In this document: positions 34,434 to 42,630 of the stretch, piece by piece
Numbering within the stretch: position 1 is the stretch's first letter
Layout: each line of letters starts with the position of its first letter
Assembly: GCA_938028705.1 (NCBI GenBank)
Contig: CALIZI010000191.1
Span: 1-43,272 of the forward strand
Source: an uncultured Saprospiraceae bacterium
GTDB lineage: Bacteria; Bacteroidota; Bacteroidia; Chitinophagales; Saprospiraceae
Length of the DNA: 43,272 nucleotides
Direction: 5' to 3'
Notes under the pieces: generated by a model
Told to the model about the DNA's origin: nothing
The model's input: only the letters and a program-made list of their open reading frames with translations
Databases searched by the model: none
Made by a program: the position numbers and the translations under genes

Positions 34434-34652
34434 TAACTTGACAATATCATGTTTTAAAAATAAAAATATATTTGTGTTTAACATGGGGTATTTTTTCCGA
34501 ATTTGGGCTAAAACTCGTCAGACATTTAAATATTGCTAGAAAAATATGATATCATCGGTGAATTTTGAAAATGTCAGACGAGTTTTAGCCCAAATTCAAG
34601 AGCAAAATGCCAACTACATTAAATAAAAATCGAACATGACATTGTCAAGTTA
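34434..34652. repeat. Outer palindromic element after glyA
   Basis: The arms TAACTTGACAATATCATGTT (34434-34453) and AACATGACATTGTCAAGTTA (34633-34652) are complementary at 19 of 20 positions. They enclose the MITE-like copy B. The element fills most of the 259-base gap between glyA and the acetyltransferase. Confidence 0.8.
34499..34597. repeat. MITE-like element, copy B (TTTGGGCTAAAACTCGTC ends)
   Basis: This 99-base element has about 29-bp inverted ends and is the near-identical, oppositely oriented relative of copy A at 12709-12806. Interior words TCATCGGT and GAAAATGTCAGACGAG are shared with the complement of copy A. It is nested in the outer palindrome 34434-34652. Confidence 0.83.
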
Positions 34653-34687
34653 AGAACGATTTACAAAATCGTTTTACATTTTTAAAT

Positions 34688-35155
34688 ATGAACAAAATAC
34701 GAAAAGTCGTAAAAAGTGATATAAATGCCCTAAAAGAGGTTTTGGATTCGATAGATTTATTTCCATCTGAAATGTTGGAAGATATGATTTCAGATTATTT
34801 TACCAATGCTGATTCAGAAGATATTTGGTTTACGGCAATAGAAAACGAAAAACCTATATCAATTGCTTATTGTGCGCCCGAAAAACTAACTCAAGGAACA
34901 TTTAATCTCTACGCAATTGGCGTGAGAAGCGATATTCAAGGAAAGGGAATTGGCAGACAAATGATGACTTATATAGAGCATCATTTGAAACAGAATCAGC
35001 AGAGAATATTAATCGTAGAAACATCAGGCACCCAAGATTTTCAATTAACCAGAAAATTCTACGAAAATTTAAATTACACTAAAGAAGCAGTCATTCGGGA
35101 TTTTTGGGATGAAGGAGATGATAAAGTGATTTATTGGAAAAAATTAAAGACATAG
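34688..35155 (+). CDS. GNAT-family N-acetyltransferase
   Basis: This encodes 155 residues. The GNAT fold is shown by motif A, NLYAIGVRSDIQGKGIGRQM, with the acetyl-CoA pyrophosphate-binding QGKGIG, and motif B near the C-terminus (FQLTRKFYENLNYTKEAVIR). The N-terminal strand-helix MNKIRKVVKSDINALKEVLD is typical. It transfers an acetyl group from acetyl-CoA to an amine; the acceptor cannot be predicted. No membrane or signal segment is seen. Single gene between two palindromic elements. Confidence 0.9.
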   Translation: MNKIRKVVKSDINALKEVLDSIDLFPSEMLEDMISDYFTNADSEDIWFTAIENEKPISIAYCAPEKLTQGTFNLYAIGVRSDIQGKGIGRQMMTYIEHHLKQNQQRILIVETSGTQDFQLTRKFYENLNYTKEAVIRDFWDEGDDKVIYWKKLKT

Positions 35156-35275
35156 TTACGTTTCGCTGATTTTTGAGTAAGAAAATAAAATATATTCAAC
35201 CGATAGTTGATAAAGAAAAAAAATTGATATATGCCCAAGCTCCGTATCGGCACTTTAGAAACTGACAGGAAACTC

Positions 35276-35388
35276 GTACAGGCGATTTCAATCGCCATGT
35301 GTGGTAAAGTATTCATTTGTAATAAAATAAAAATAAATATTTTACAAATTAAATTTATTTTTAAAGAGGCGACTAAAGTCGCCTGTAC
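35276..35388. repeat. Palindromic element, GTACAG family, copy 2
   Basis: The left arm GTACAGGCGATTTCAATCGC (35276-35295, then C) and the right arm GCGACTAAAGTCGCCTGTAC (35369-35388) are inverted; each arm is also a small palindrome by itself. About 70 AT-rich bases lie between. It is related to 14826-14885. It sits in the leader region of nqrB. Confidence 0.7.
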
Positions 35389-35444
35389 AATAAAACATAT
35401 ATCCTCAACTAAACCAGTCAACTTTATAAACTGATAAACTAAAA

Positions 35445-36710
35445 ATGAGTAAATTTTTAGATAGAATAAAAAAATTAGAGCCACCTAAGGAGAAGCGATT
35501 TTTGCATACCTTGTTTGATGGCTTTTTTACCTTCGCTTATGCGCCCAATCACGTCACGCGAGGTTCGGGTGGAGTGCATATACGCGATGGTATGGATTTG
35601 AAACGTACCATGTTTCTGGTGGTGCAGGCTATGGCTTTGTGTTATGTGTTTGGAACGTATAATATAGGTCATCAGCACTATGCGGCATTGGGGATGCACG
35701 AAGGTTTTTTGGCGGGATTCTTACCAAAATTACTCTACGGATTACTTCAAATTCTACCGATTTTTATCGTGTCGAATGTTGTGGGTTTGGGGATTGAGTT
35801 CTTTTATGCTGCCAAAAAAGGTCATGCGATAGAGGAAGGATATTTGGTGTCGGGGGCTTTGATTCCGCTGATTATGCCGCCTGATATTCCCTTGTGGATG
35901 TTGGCGATTGCGATTGCTTTTGCGGTCATTATTGGTAAAGAAGCCTTTGGTGGTACGGGGATGAATGTCTTGAACATTGCCTTGCTTGCGCGGGTCTTTG
36001 TTTTCTTTGCTTATCCGGGCGAGATTTCGGGTGATTTTTGTTGGGTCGCTTACGATTATAACTTCCTACATAGCTTATTTGGTTTGAAAGCTGCGACCAT
36101 GACTGCGCTCGGCATAGAGGCGATACCCGAAGGGATGACCTTCTCGAAATACGTCCTTGCCAACACGCCCGACACGTGGACGGGTGCGACTCCGCTGGCA
36201 CTCGCTGCCAAAGAAGGTTGGGCTTCCGTACAGTCGCATTACACCAATGCTCAAATGTTTTGGGGTGCTATTCCGGGTTCTATCGGTGAGACTTGCAAGC
36301 CTGTGATTTTGATAGGTGCAGCCTTACTGATTTTTCTTCGCATTGCGAGTTGGCGTATTATGCTGTCGATGTTTGTTGGTGCAGCTTTGACAGCGATTTT
36401 GATGAACCTTGTTGGTAGTTTCCATGTTTTTATGGCAGTACCTTGGCAATATCATTTCTGGATGGGTTCCTTCTTTTTTGCTATGGCATTTATGGCTACT
36501 GACCCTGTAACAGCCGCCTCTACGCCTACCGGAAAATTGATTTATGGCTTTATGATTGGTGTCGTCGGTATGATAGTCCGCGTCCTCAATCCGGCATATC
36601 CTGAAGGTTGGATGTTAGCCATTTTATTTATGAATGTATTTGCACCGCTTATCGACTATTACGTCTTAGAAGCAAATATTTCCAAACGTTTGAAACGAGT
36701 TAATTCATAA
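35445..36710 (+). CDS. nqrB: Na+-translocating NADH:quinone reductase subunit B
   Basis: This encodes 421 residues of an inner-membrane subunit of Na+-NQR, the respiratory complex that oxidises NADH, reduces quinone and pumps Na+. About ten hydrophobic segments span residues 55-410. The flavinylation motif DTWTGAT (Asp243-Thr249, pattern DxxS/TGAT) marks Thr249 as the likely covalent FMN site, shared with known NqrB. The N-terminus (FLDRIKKLEPPKEKRFLHTL) matches the cytosolic start of the family. Normally nqrA precedes nqrB; here an acetyltransferase and a palindromic element do, so nqrA must be elsewhere. First gene of the nqrBCDEF set in the window. Confidence 0.97.
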   Translation: MSKFLDRIKKLEPPKEKRFLHTLFDGFFTFAYAPNHVTRGSGGVHIRDGMDLKRTMFLVVQAMALCYVFGTYNIGHQHYAALGMHEGFLAGFLPKLLYGLLQILPIFIVSNVVGLGIEFFYAAKKGHAIEEGYLVSGALIPLIMPPDIPLWMLAIAIAFAVIIGKEAFGGTGMNVLNIALLARVFVFFAYPGEISGDFCWVAYDYNFLHSLFGLKAATMTALGIEAIPEGMTFSKYVLANTPDTWTGATPLALAAKEGWASVQSHYTNAQMFWGAIPGSIGETCKPVILIGAALLIFLRIASWRIMLSMFVGAALTAILMNLVGSFHVFMAVPWQYHFWMGSFFFAMAFMATDPVTAASTPTGKLIYGFMIGVVGMIVRVLNPAYPEGWMLAILFMNVFAPLIDYYVLEANISKRLKRVNS

Positions 36711-36850
36711 TGAATGAATTTTGAATGAAAGAATGAATAAATGTTAATGTAAGAATGTTGAAATGCGTCAATGCTACAATGTTTTTTCATTATCGCATTT
36801 CAACATTATCACATTGACGCATTATTCATTCATTCATTCAAAATTCACTC
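36711..36850. repeat. Hairpin of GAATGAAT/CATTATC words between nqrB and nqrC
   Basis: The left arm (about 36711-36781) runs TGAATGAATTTTGAATGAAA to GTTGAAATGCGTCAATG. The right arm (about 36787-36850) runs CATTATCGCATTTCAACATT, CACATTGACGCATT and TTCATTCATTCATTCAAAATTCA. It fills almost the whole spacer. The words ATTCATTC and CATTTCAACATTATCGCATT recur in the gap at 13068-13125. Confidence 0.65.
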
Positions 36851-36865
36851 ATTCACTCATTAATT

Positions 36866-37582
36866 ATGCATAGTAACAAATACGTATTTTTATATACCCT
36901 TGTCTTGACGACTGTTGTGGCGGTGGTCTTGGCATTCTTAGCAACTTCCTTGAAGCCTTTGCATGTCAAAAATGAAGCATTGTCTAAGAAAAAAGATATT
37001 TTGAGTGCCGTAGATGCCAAATTTGCGGATGCGGACGACGATGAAATTGAAAATACTTTTAGTAAAGTCAAACAATTCGTATTGGATGCCGAAGGCAATA
37101 TTTTGAAAAATAAAAATTCTGTTGGCAAAGAAATCCAAGCCGAAGACCTTGACATGAAAAAAGAGGAAAAGAAAGCCGAGGCAGACCGCAGTTACCCACT
37201 TTATGTGTATAATCACAATGGTCAAGATTTGTATATCGTCAGTGCGCGTGGCAATGGACTTTGGGATAAAATTTGGGGGTCATTTGCCCTTAAAGATGAC
37301 TTCCGCACGATTGCAGGTGTCACCTTCGACCATGCCGGTGAAACACCCGGACTTGGTGCAGAGATAAAAGATAATACGGACTTCAAAAAGCAATTTATCG
37401 GCGACAAAATTTACAATGATGCGAATGGCGAATACCTTGTCGTCAAAAAAGGCGGACAACGCGACTTCAATAAAGATTATGAAGTAGATGCGATTTCCGG
37501 TGCTACTGTCACCTGCGATGGCGTGACAGATATGATTGCAAGCGGAATGACTCCGTATTTTGCATACTTTAAAAAGAAATGA
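36866..37582 (+). CDS. nqrC: Na+-translocating NADH:quinone reductase subunit C
   Basis: This encodes 238 residues. One N-terminal membrane helix (about 6-27, YVFLYTLVLTTVVAVVLAFL) anchors a periplasmic FMN-binding domain. The flavinylation motif DAISGAT (Asp208-Thr214) near the C-terminus, followed by VTCDGV, marks Thr214 as the likely covalent FMN site, attached by an ApbE-type enzyme. The landmark GLWDKIWGSFAL and the HAGETPGLGAEI segment are characteristic of NqrC. It follows nqrB after a 155-base hairpin-filled spacer. Confidence 0.96.
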   Translation: MHSNKYVFLYTLVLTTVVAVVLAFLATSLKPLHVKNEALSKKKDILSAVDAKFADADDDEIENTFSKVKQFVLDAEGNILKNKNSVGKEIQAEDLDMKKEEKKAEADRSYPLYVYNHNGQDLYIVSARGNGLWDKIWGSFALKDDFRTIAGVTFDHAGETPGLGAEIKDNTDFKKQFIGDKIYNDANGEYLVVKKGGQRDFNKDYEVDAISGATVTCDGVTDMIASGMTPYFAYFKKK

Positions 37583-37583
37583 T

Positions 37584-37750
37584 AACGCTTAATGGTTAAT
37601 GATTAATGATTAATAAAATAATGATGAATGATAAATGATGAATGATTAATAATTTCTTTTTCGCTATGCGGAAAACGTCATATTAATCATTAATCACTAA
37701 TCATTGAGCGTTAAAAATTAACCATTAACCATTAACCATTAACCATTAAA
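37584..37750. repeat. Hairpin of ATTAACC/TTAATGAT words between nqrC and nqrD
   Basis: AACGCTTAATGGTTAATGAT at the left pairs with TAATCATTGAGCGTT at about 37698-37712. The apex TTTTTCGCTATGCGGAAAA is a small hairpin of its own. Four tandem ATTAACC units follow at about 37718-37747. Confidence 0.65.
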
Positions 37751-37758
37751 AAATAGAT

Positions 37759-38481
37759 ATGGCTGATACAGCAGTTCAAGAAAAAAATACAGCGGTGAAG
37801 GTGAGCGAACCTTTATTTGGAAAAAAGGAACGCACGCTCATTACTGACCCGCTCAATGATAATAATCCGGTGACGGTACAGGTGCTTGGTATCTGTTCTG
37901 CACTGGCGGTGACTACGCTTGTTGTGCCTTCATTCGTGATGGCGATAGCGGTAGTTTTTGTTTGTGCTTTTGCCAATCTCACCATTTCGCTACTGCGAAA
38001 TAGTATGCCTAAGCAAGTGCGTATGATTGTCCAATTGGTGGTCATTGCTTTCTTGGTGACGGTGGTCGAGTTGGTACTCAAAGCCTTTTCATTTACAGTA
38101 TATAAACAACTGTCGGTATTTATCGGATTGATTATTACCAACTGTATTGTGATGGGGCGTTTGGAAGCATTTGCAATGGCGAATAAACCTTGGCGGTCTT
38201 TCCTCGACGGTATTGGTAATGGCTTGGGCTACGGTGGTATTTTGATTATCGTGGCAGCGATTCGTGAGGTTTTCGGAAAAGGAACTTTCGCCGGATTCAA
38301 ACTCATCGGTCCTACGCCTGATTATTTGATTGATACCGTTTCTGCGGGTTGGGGCAGCACCTTCTTTGGTTGGTATGCCAATAACGGTTTGATGGTACTT
38401 CCGGCGGCGGCTTTATTTGTTATCGGAGTAATGATATGGATACAGCGTAGTTGGAATACTAAGTTGGTTGATGTGAGTTAA
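37759..38481 (+). CDS. nqrD: Na+-translocating NADH:quinone reductase subunit D
   Basis: This encodes 240 residues with six hydrophobic segments. NqrD and NqrE are homologous membrane subunits with inverted topology that together hold an iron centre. The segment IIVAAIREVFGKGTFAGFKL and TNCIVMGRLEAFAMANKPW, with the conserved Cys, match NqrD. The N-terminal 30 residues are polar and slightly longer than usual. In most bacteria nqrE follows at once; here the next nqr gene is almost 1.93 kb away, beyond a repeat remnant and two unrelated genes. Confidence 0.96.
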   Translation: MADTAVQEKNTAVKVSEPLFGKKERTLITDPLNDNNPVTVQVLGICSALAVTTLVVPSFVMAIAVVFVCAFANLTISLLRNSMPKQVRMIVQLVVIAFLVTVVELVLKAFSFTVYKQLSVFIGLIITNCIVMGRLEAFAMANKPWRSFLDGIGNGLGYGGILIIVAAIREVFGKGTFAGFKLIGPTPDYLIDTVSAGWGSTFFGWYANNGLMVLPAAALFVIGVMIWIQRSWNTKLVDVS

Positions 38482-38485
38482 TTTT

Positions 38486-38593
38486 ACTACGAAGCGTACT
38501 AAATACACAAAATATTAAAGAAAACTTCTTTATTAATCTTAGTTTTCTTCCACGTTTGTATAGTTTTTAGTGACCTGTGTGACCTTAGTGGTT
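38486..38593. repeat. Intergenic repeat copy 3, AACCAC family, degraded
   Basis: The ends ACTACGAAG (38486) and CTTAGTGGTT (to 38593) and the core TTAATCTTAGTTTTCTT relate it to copies at 791-902 and 10487-10633, with many differences. It marks the left border of the two-gene insertion in the nqr operon. Confidence 0.55.
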
Positions 38594-38610
38594 CATCAAA
38601 AAATCAAAAA

Positions 38611-39696
38611 ATGATAAGAGATGTATTGATACAAAATTTCAGATGTTTTCGGAACAGTAGCTTCCGAAATTTCAGAAAGGTCAATCTTATCGGTGGAAAA
38701 AACAATTCGGGAAAGACAGCTTTCCTTGAAGCGATTTTTCTGAATACATCCCCGCGCACTGCAAGTGTAGATATGCTCAGGCAATTCAGACAAATAGACA
38801 CTTCATTTGTACAAGAAATGCCGGAAAGAGCGTGGAATAATTTTTTTTTAGATAAAACAAAACCTGCAAGTATTGAAATCATCGGCAATTCGGGAAGGTT
38901 TAAATTAGACTTGACTTGCGATGAATCTGTTGAAAATATTTTAAATATAATTGATGATTCCAAAGAACAAAATGGTAATTTTCAGGCAATTAAAGAATTG
39001 TTCTCAAATAAAGAAGCGGTCAAATCTACTTTGCAATTGACTGATACGACCAATGGACAAACAAATACTTTGGCTACATTGGTCGCGCACAGCAAAGGCA
39101 TTACAGGAAAAAATCATCATACAATTTCCAATAAAGATATTTTCCTGATTCCCGCTTCATTAAAATTATCTGACAAGGCACTTTCGGAAGAATTTGGGAA
39201 GGCAGACCTTGCGGGTAAAAGCGATAGACTCTTGCAGGCATTTCAGATAATTGATGAAAATATTGAAGCCATAAAAACCATAAATATCGGACAAGCCACC
39301 GTTTACCTCAAATCAAAAAATGAAGATTTTAAGCCGATTGGTTTGTATGGCGATGCTATCAATAAGGTCAGTCATTTCATCCTCAAAATTATCAATAGTG
39401 AATCAAGTATTTTGTTGATTGATGAAATTGAAAACGGCATACACAGTACCGCTCAAGAGCGTTTGTGGAAAAAAATATTTGAATTAGCTGAAGAGTTTGA
39501 TGTTCAAATTTTTGCGACGACGCATAGCATTGAAATGATTGCATCGTTTATACGAGTTGTAAATGAGGAAGATGTAGCGGGTGGATATTATGAATTTTTC
39601 AGACATCATAAAACCAATGAAATTAGTTCTAATACACACGATGTCAATACTTTATTATTTGAATTAGAAAATAATATCGCGGTAAGAGGCGAATAA
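38611..39696 (+). CDS. AAA ATPase, OLD/AriA-like, predicted defence component
   Basis: This encodes 361 residues. The N-terminus MIRDVLIQNFRCFRNSSF leads to Walker A, GGKNNSGKT (28-36). Walker B is SSILLIDEIENG, with Asp271 and Glu272, followed by FATTHS with the switch His305. This is the RecF/OLD-like (AAA_15) pattern. It lacks a nuclease domain of its own; the next gene, 11 bases downstream, encodes a Toprim-like DUF3226 protein. An ATPase plus separate Toprim protein is the arrangement of OLD-related two-gene defences such as PARIS. The pair sits between nqrD and nqrE, and the DNA looks more A+T-rich than the nqr genes. Defence function is inferred from architecture only. Confidence 0.85.
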   Translation: MIRDVLIQNFRCFRNSSFRNFRKVNLIGGKNNSGKTAFLEAIFLNTSPRTASVDMLRQFRQIDTSFVQEMPERAWNNFFLDKTKPASIEIIGNSGRFKLDLTCDESVENILNIIDDSKEQNGNFQAIKELFSNKEAVKSTLQLTDTTNGQTNTLATLVAHSKGITGKNHHTISNKDIFLIPASLKLSDKALSEEFGKADLAGKSDRLLQAFQIIDENIEAIKTINIGQATVYLKSKNEDFKPIGLYGDAINKVSHFILKIINSESSILLIDEIENGIHSTAQERLWKKIFELAEEFDVQIFATTHSIEMIASFIRVVNEEDVAGGYYEFFRHHKTNEISSNTHDVNTLLFELENNIAVRGE

Positions 39697-39707
39697 AACT
39701 ATTTCAA

Positions 39708-40388
39708 ATGAGCAAAAATATCTTGATTGTCGAAAGCGATAATGATAAATTCTTTTTGGAGGCATTAGTTCAAAAAATGAACCTTCAAATAGACATCGAA
39801 TCAAGACCCTTCTGCCGGATAGATGATTACGAGTGCATGGAAGGAGACTCTAAACCTAAGTTGATAGCAGTCCTAAATGCCATAAAAAATCGAAGCCGAA
39901 AAGAACCAATAAATGCGATAGGCATTATCATTGACCAAGATGACAAAGAGAGTATTACAAGAATTGAGCAAGTTAATGAAGCGATTAGTGAGGCATTCGG
40001 AATAAAAGAGTGTATAGAAATAATCGGAAAATTTGTTACTGTTCCGGTAGATGAAAATACGAATATAAAAATTGGTTTATATCTTCAAAATGTCAATGGA
40101 CGTGGAAATTTAGAGACTGTTCTCAAAACAATTCACAAAGGCAATTCCACTCACGCTGATTGTTTGAATGTGTGGAAAAAGTGCATAGAAGATGGTGGGC
40201 ATGCTTTAAAAGTGAGTGATTTTGACAAATTTTGGGTGCAAATTTATCAGCGATACGACCAATGTTCCAAAAAAGAACGCAAACAAGCTGGAAGAAAGTG
40301 TAATAACGAAGCTTCCATGAAAAAAGATATTTGGGACTTCAATCACGAAGTTCTAAACGAATTAAAAGATTTTTTAAAATCCCTATAA
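39708..40388 (+). CDS. DUF3226/Toprim-like protein, partner of the ATPase
   Basis: This encodes 226 residues. The Toprim-like signature is ILIVESDNDKFFLEAL, with Glu9 and Asp11/Asp13 near the start, and a second acidic block IGIIIDQDDK (Asp76, Asp78, Asp79), as in metal-binding Toprim nucleases and DUF3226 proteins. NVNGRGNLETVL and a Lys/Arg-rich segment (SKKERKQAGRKCNN) lie in the C-terminal half. It follows the ATPase gene by 11 bases and precedes nqrE by 18 bases, so it is probably translated from the same mRNA as both. By analogy with OLD nucleases and PARIS AriB it may be the effector, but nuclease activity is not demonstrated. Confidence 0.8.
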   Translation: MSKNILIVESDNDKFFLEALVQKMNLQIDIESRPFCRIDDYECMEGDSKPKLIAVLNAIKNRSRKEPINAIGIIIDQDDKESITRIEQVNEAISEAFGIKECIEIIGKFVTVPVDENTNIKIGLYLQNVNGRGNLETVLKTIHKGNSTHADCLNVWKKCIEDGGHALKVSDFDKFWVQIYQRYDQCSKKERKQAGRKCNNEASMKKDIWDFNHEVLNELKDFLKSL

Positions 40389-40406
40389 TCAACGAATTAA
40401 AGAGAA

Positions 40407-41039
40407 ATGGAATTATTTAATATATTTATCAAAGCCGCTTTTATTGAAAATATGGTACTTGCCTATTTCTTAGGTATGTGTTCCTATTTGGCGGTTTCCA
40501 AGACGGTCAAAACAGCGGTTGGGCTTGGTGCAGCGGTTATCTTTGTACTCGCTATCACGATGCCGATTAACTGGGTGATTTACACTTTCTTACTCGAACC
40601 AAGCACGAATATACTATCGGGTATCGTCGGTACAGAAATGGATTTAACCTTTTTGCGACTCATTCTGTTTATTGCTGTAATTGCGGCGATGGTGCAGTTG
40701 GTCGAGATGGTTATCGAAAAACTCTCTCCGGCACTTTACACTGCGCTCGGTATCTTTCTGCCTTTGATTACGGTGAATTGTGCCATTCTTGGTGGTTCGC
40801 TTTTCATGGTATCGCGTGAGTATGCTTTCGGTGAATCGGTGGCTTTTGGTATTGGTTCGGGCTTTGGCTTTTTCTTGGCGATAGTGGCGATTGCTGCGAT
40901 TCGTGAGAAATTGCGCTACTCGGCTGTTCCTCCGGCATTACGCGGATTGGGTATCGCCTTCATACTGACCGGATTGATGGGTATTGCCTTTATGAGTTTG
41001 ATGGGCATTGACCCGGCAGCACTTACGGCAGGAAAGTAA
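40407..41039 (+). CDS. nqrE: Na+-translocating NADH:quinone reductase subunit E
   Basis: This encodes 210 residues with six hydrophobic segments. The start [20 protein letters not shown] followed by [17 protein letters not shown] is the NqrE signature, and [15 protein letters not shown] carries the conserved Cys of the iron site. [20 protein letters not shown] and the C-terminal [20 protein letters not shown] are typical. Length is normal. It is separated from its usual upstream neighbour nqrD by the ATPase/DUF3226 pair, but the reading frame is intact, so the insertion did not break any subunit. Confidence 0.97.
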   Translation: MELFNIFIKAAFIENMVLAYFLGMCSYLAVSKTVKTAVGLGAAVIFVLAITMPINWVIYTFLLEPSTNILSGIVGTEMDLTFLRLILFIAVIAAMVQLVEMVIEKLSPALYTALGIFLPLITVNCAILGGSLFMVSREYAFGESVAFGIGSGFGFFLAIVAIAAIREKLRYSAVPPALRGLGIAFILTGLMGIAFMSLMGIDPAALTAGK

Positions 41040-41045
41040 ATAAAA

Positions 41046-41149
41046 TTAAGTTCAAGCACAAGTATCAAGCACAAGTTCAATTTCATTATCGCCTTTAGCG
41101 AAAACATTTTTTAGTATAAATTTGAACTTAGCTCTTGAATTTGAACTTC
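41046..41149. repeat. Hairpin of GTTCAAG/CTTGAA words between nqrE and nqrF
   Basis: TTAAGTTCAAGCACAAG with repeated CAAG words at the left (41046-41080) pairs loosely with AATTTGAACTTAGCTCTTGA at the right (to 41149). The apex holds TATCGCCTTTAGCGAAAA, a small hairpin like those in two other gaps. Confidence 0.6.
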
Positions 41150-41165
41150 AAAATAAAATTTTAGC

Positions 41166-42470
41166 ATGACACTGATTATTTCAGCAATAATAGTTTTCGG
41201 ACTTGTAATTTCGGGTATTGCGGCGATGTTGATATTTGCGCGTCAGCAACTTTTACCACAAGGAGAAGTTAAGATTTTTGTGAATGGCGATAAGGAAAAT
41301 CCAATCCTTACTTCGCCGGGCGCGACTTTGCTTTCTACGCTTTCGGAGCGCAATGTTTTCCTGCCTTCTGCCTGTGGTGGCGGTGGTACGTGCGCGATGT
41401 GCTTATGTCAAGTAGATGCAGGCGGTGGTGATACGCTGCCTACCGAAATGAACCACTTGACACGCAAAGAAGCTGCCGACAATTGGCGTTTGGCTTGCCA
41501 AGTGAAGGTGCGTAGCGATATGGACATTCGTGTGCCGGAGGAGATTTTTGGTATCAAAAAATGGGATTGTACCGTTAAGTCCAATTATAATGTGGCTTCA
41601 TTTATCAAAGAATTTGTAGTGCAATTGCCGGAAGGTGAAGAACTTGAATTTGAGGCAGGTGGTTATATCCAAATCGACGTACCAAAGACGACGGTAGAAT
41701 ATAAAGACATTGATATTACCTCTCACCCGCGTATGGGCAAACCTGCCAAGGAATTTCAATCGGAATGGGATAAATACGGTCTGTGGGATTTGAAAATGGT
41801 GAATGACGAGCCGATTTTCCGTGCATATTCTATGGCGAATCACCCCGCAGAGGGCAATATCGTCATGCTCAATATTCGTGTAGCTACACCGCCCTGGGAT
41901 AGGTCAGCTAATGCTTGGATGAAAGTCAATCCGGGTATTTGTTCGTCTTATGTATTTGGTGCGAAGCCGGGGGATAAGGTGACGGTTTCCGGTCCTTATG
42001 GCGAGTTTTTCATCAAGCCGACCAAGAAGGAAATGGTGTATATCGGTGGTGGTGCGGGTATGGCTCCGCTGCGTTCTCACTTATTCCACCTGTTCCACAC
42101 ACTCAAAACGACTGACCGTAAAGTCACATTTTGGTATGGTGGACGTACCAAACGCGAGTTGTTTTATGTAGAGGATTTTAGGAAAATAGAAGAAGAGTTT
42201 CCGAATTTCAAATTCTATGTAGCACTTGATAATCCGCTCCCGGAAGATAATTGGAAAGAAAAGAAAGACATCCACGATGAGGAAGGTGACGGTTTCAAAG
42301 GTTACATCATGAGCGTAGCCCACGAGCAATACCTCAAAAATCACCCCGAACCGGAAGAGGTCGAATATTACTTCTGCGGACCGCCTGCGATGAACGCTTC
42401 CGTTATCAAAACACTCGACGAACTCGGTGTACCGGAAGAAAATATTGCTTTTGATGATTTTGGTGGCTAA
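41166..42470 (+). CDS. nqrF: Na+-translocating NADH:quinone reductase subunit F
   Basis: This encodes 434 residues. An N-terminal membrane helix (about 3-26) is followed by a [2Fe-2S] ferredoxin domain with Cys70, Cys76, Cys79 and Cys111 (ACGGGGTCAMC and LACQV). The FAD domain has RAYSMAN (219-225). The NADH domain has YIGGGAGMAPLRSHLFH and YYFCGPPAMNASVIKTL. This subunit takes electrons from NADH and passes them into the complex. Length is a little above the usual 407-410 residues, mostly in a loop near KDIDITSHPRMGKPAKEFQS. Last gene of the operon, followed after 25 bases by a terminator. Confidence 0.98.
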   Translation: MTLIISAIIVFGLVISGIAAMLIFARQQLLPQGEVKIFVNGDKENPILTSPGATLLSTLSERNVFLPSACGGGGTCAMCLCQVDAGGGDTLPTEMNHLTRKEAADNWRLACQVKVRSDMDIRVPEEIFGIKKWDCTVKSNYNVASFIKEFVVQLPEGEELEFEAGGYIQIDVPKTTVEYKDIDITSHPRMGKPAKEFQSEWDKYGLWDLKMVNDEPIFRAYSMANHPAEGNIVMLNIRVATPPWDRSANAWMKVNPGICSSYVFGAKPGDKVTVSGPYGEFFIKPTKKEMVYIGGGAGMAPLRSHLFHLFHTLKTTDRKVTFWYGGRTKRELFYVEDFRKIEEEFPNFKFYVALDNPLPEDNWKEKKDIHDEEGDGFKGYIMSVAHEQYLKNHPEPEEVEYYFCGPPAMNASVIKTLDELGVPEENIAFDDFGG

Positions 42471-42495
42471 TGCTTACCGAAATTTTATGAGATAT

Positions 42496-42526
42496 AAAGC
42501 TCACTCCTTTTGGGGTGGGCTTTTTT
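42496..42526 (+). terminator. Intrinsic terminator after nqrF
   Basis: AAAGCTCACTCC (42496-42507) pairs with GGGGTGGGCTTT (42512-42523), including two G-U pairs, followed by T residues (TTTTTT, 42521-42526). It is the expected end of the nqr transcript. Confidence 0.88.
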
Positions 42527-42630
42527 GATGTAGTACTTAAAAAAATCCATTCAGCTTGGTTCAAATTAAAAACGCTGATTTAAAACTTTTATCAAATACA
42601 AGCGTATAATTTAGTAACTATTCCCTTTGT

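Noticed and set aside
35231-35434. 67-codon frame upstream of nqrB
   Set aside because: It overlaps a palindromic element and shows no family resemblance; start and content are explained by the repeat.
37718-37750. Tandem ATTAACC units as a possible CRISPR or microsatellite array
   Set aside because: Units are only about 7 bases with no spacers; they are the tail of a low-complexity hairpin.
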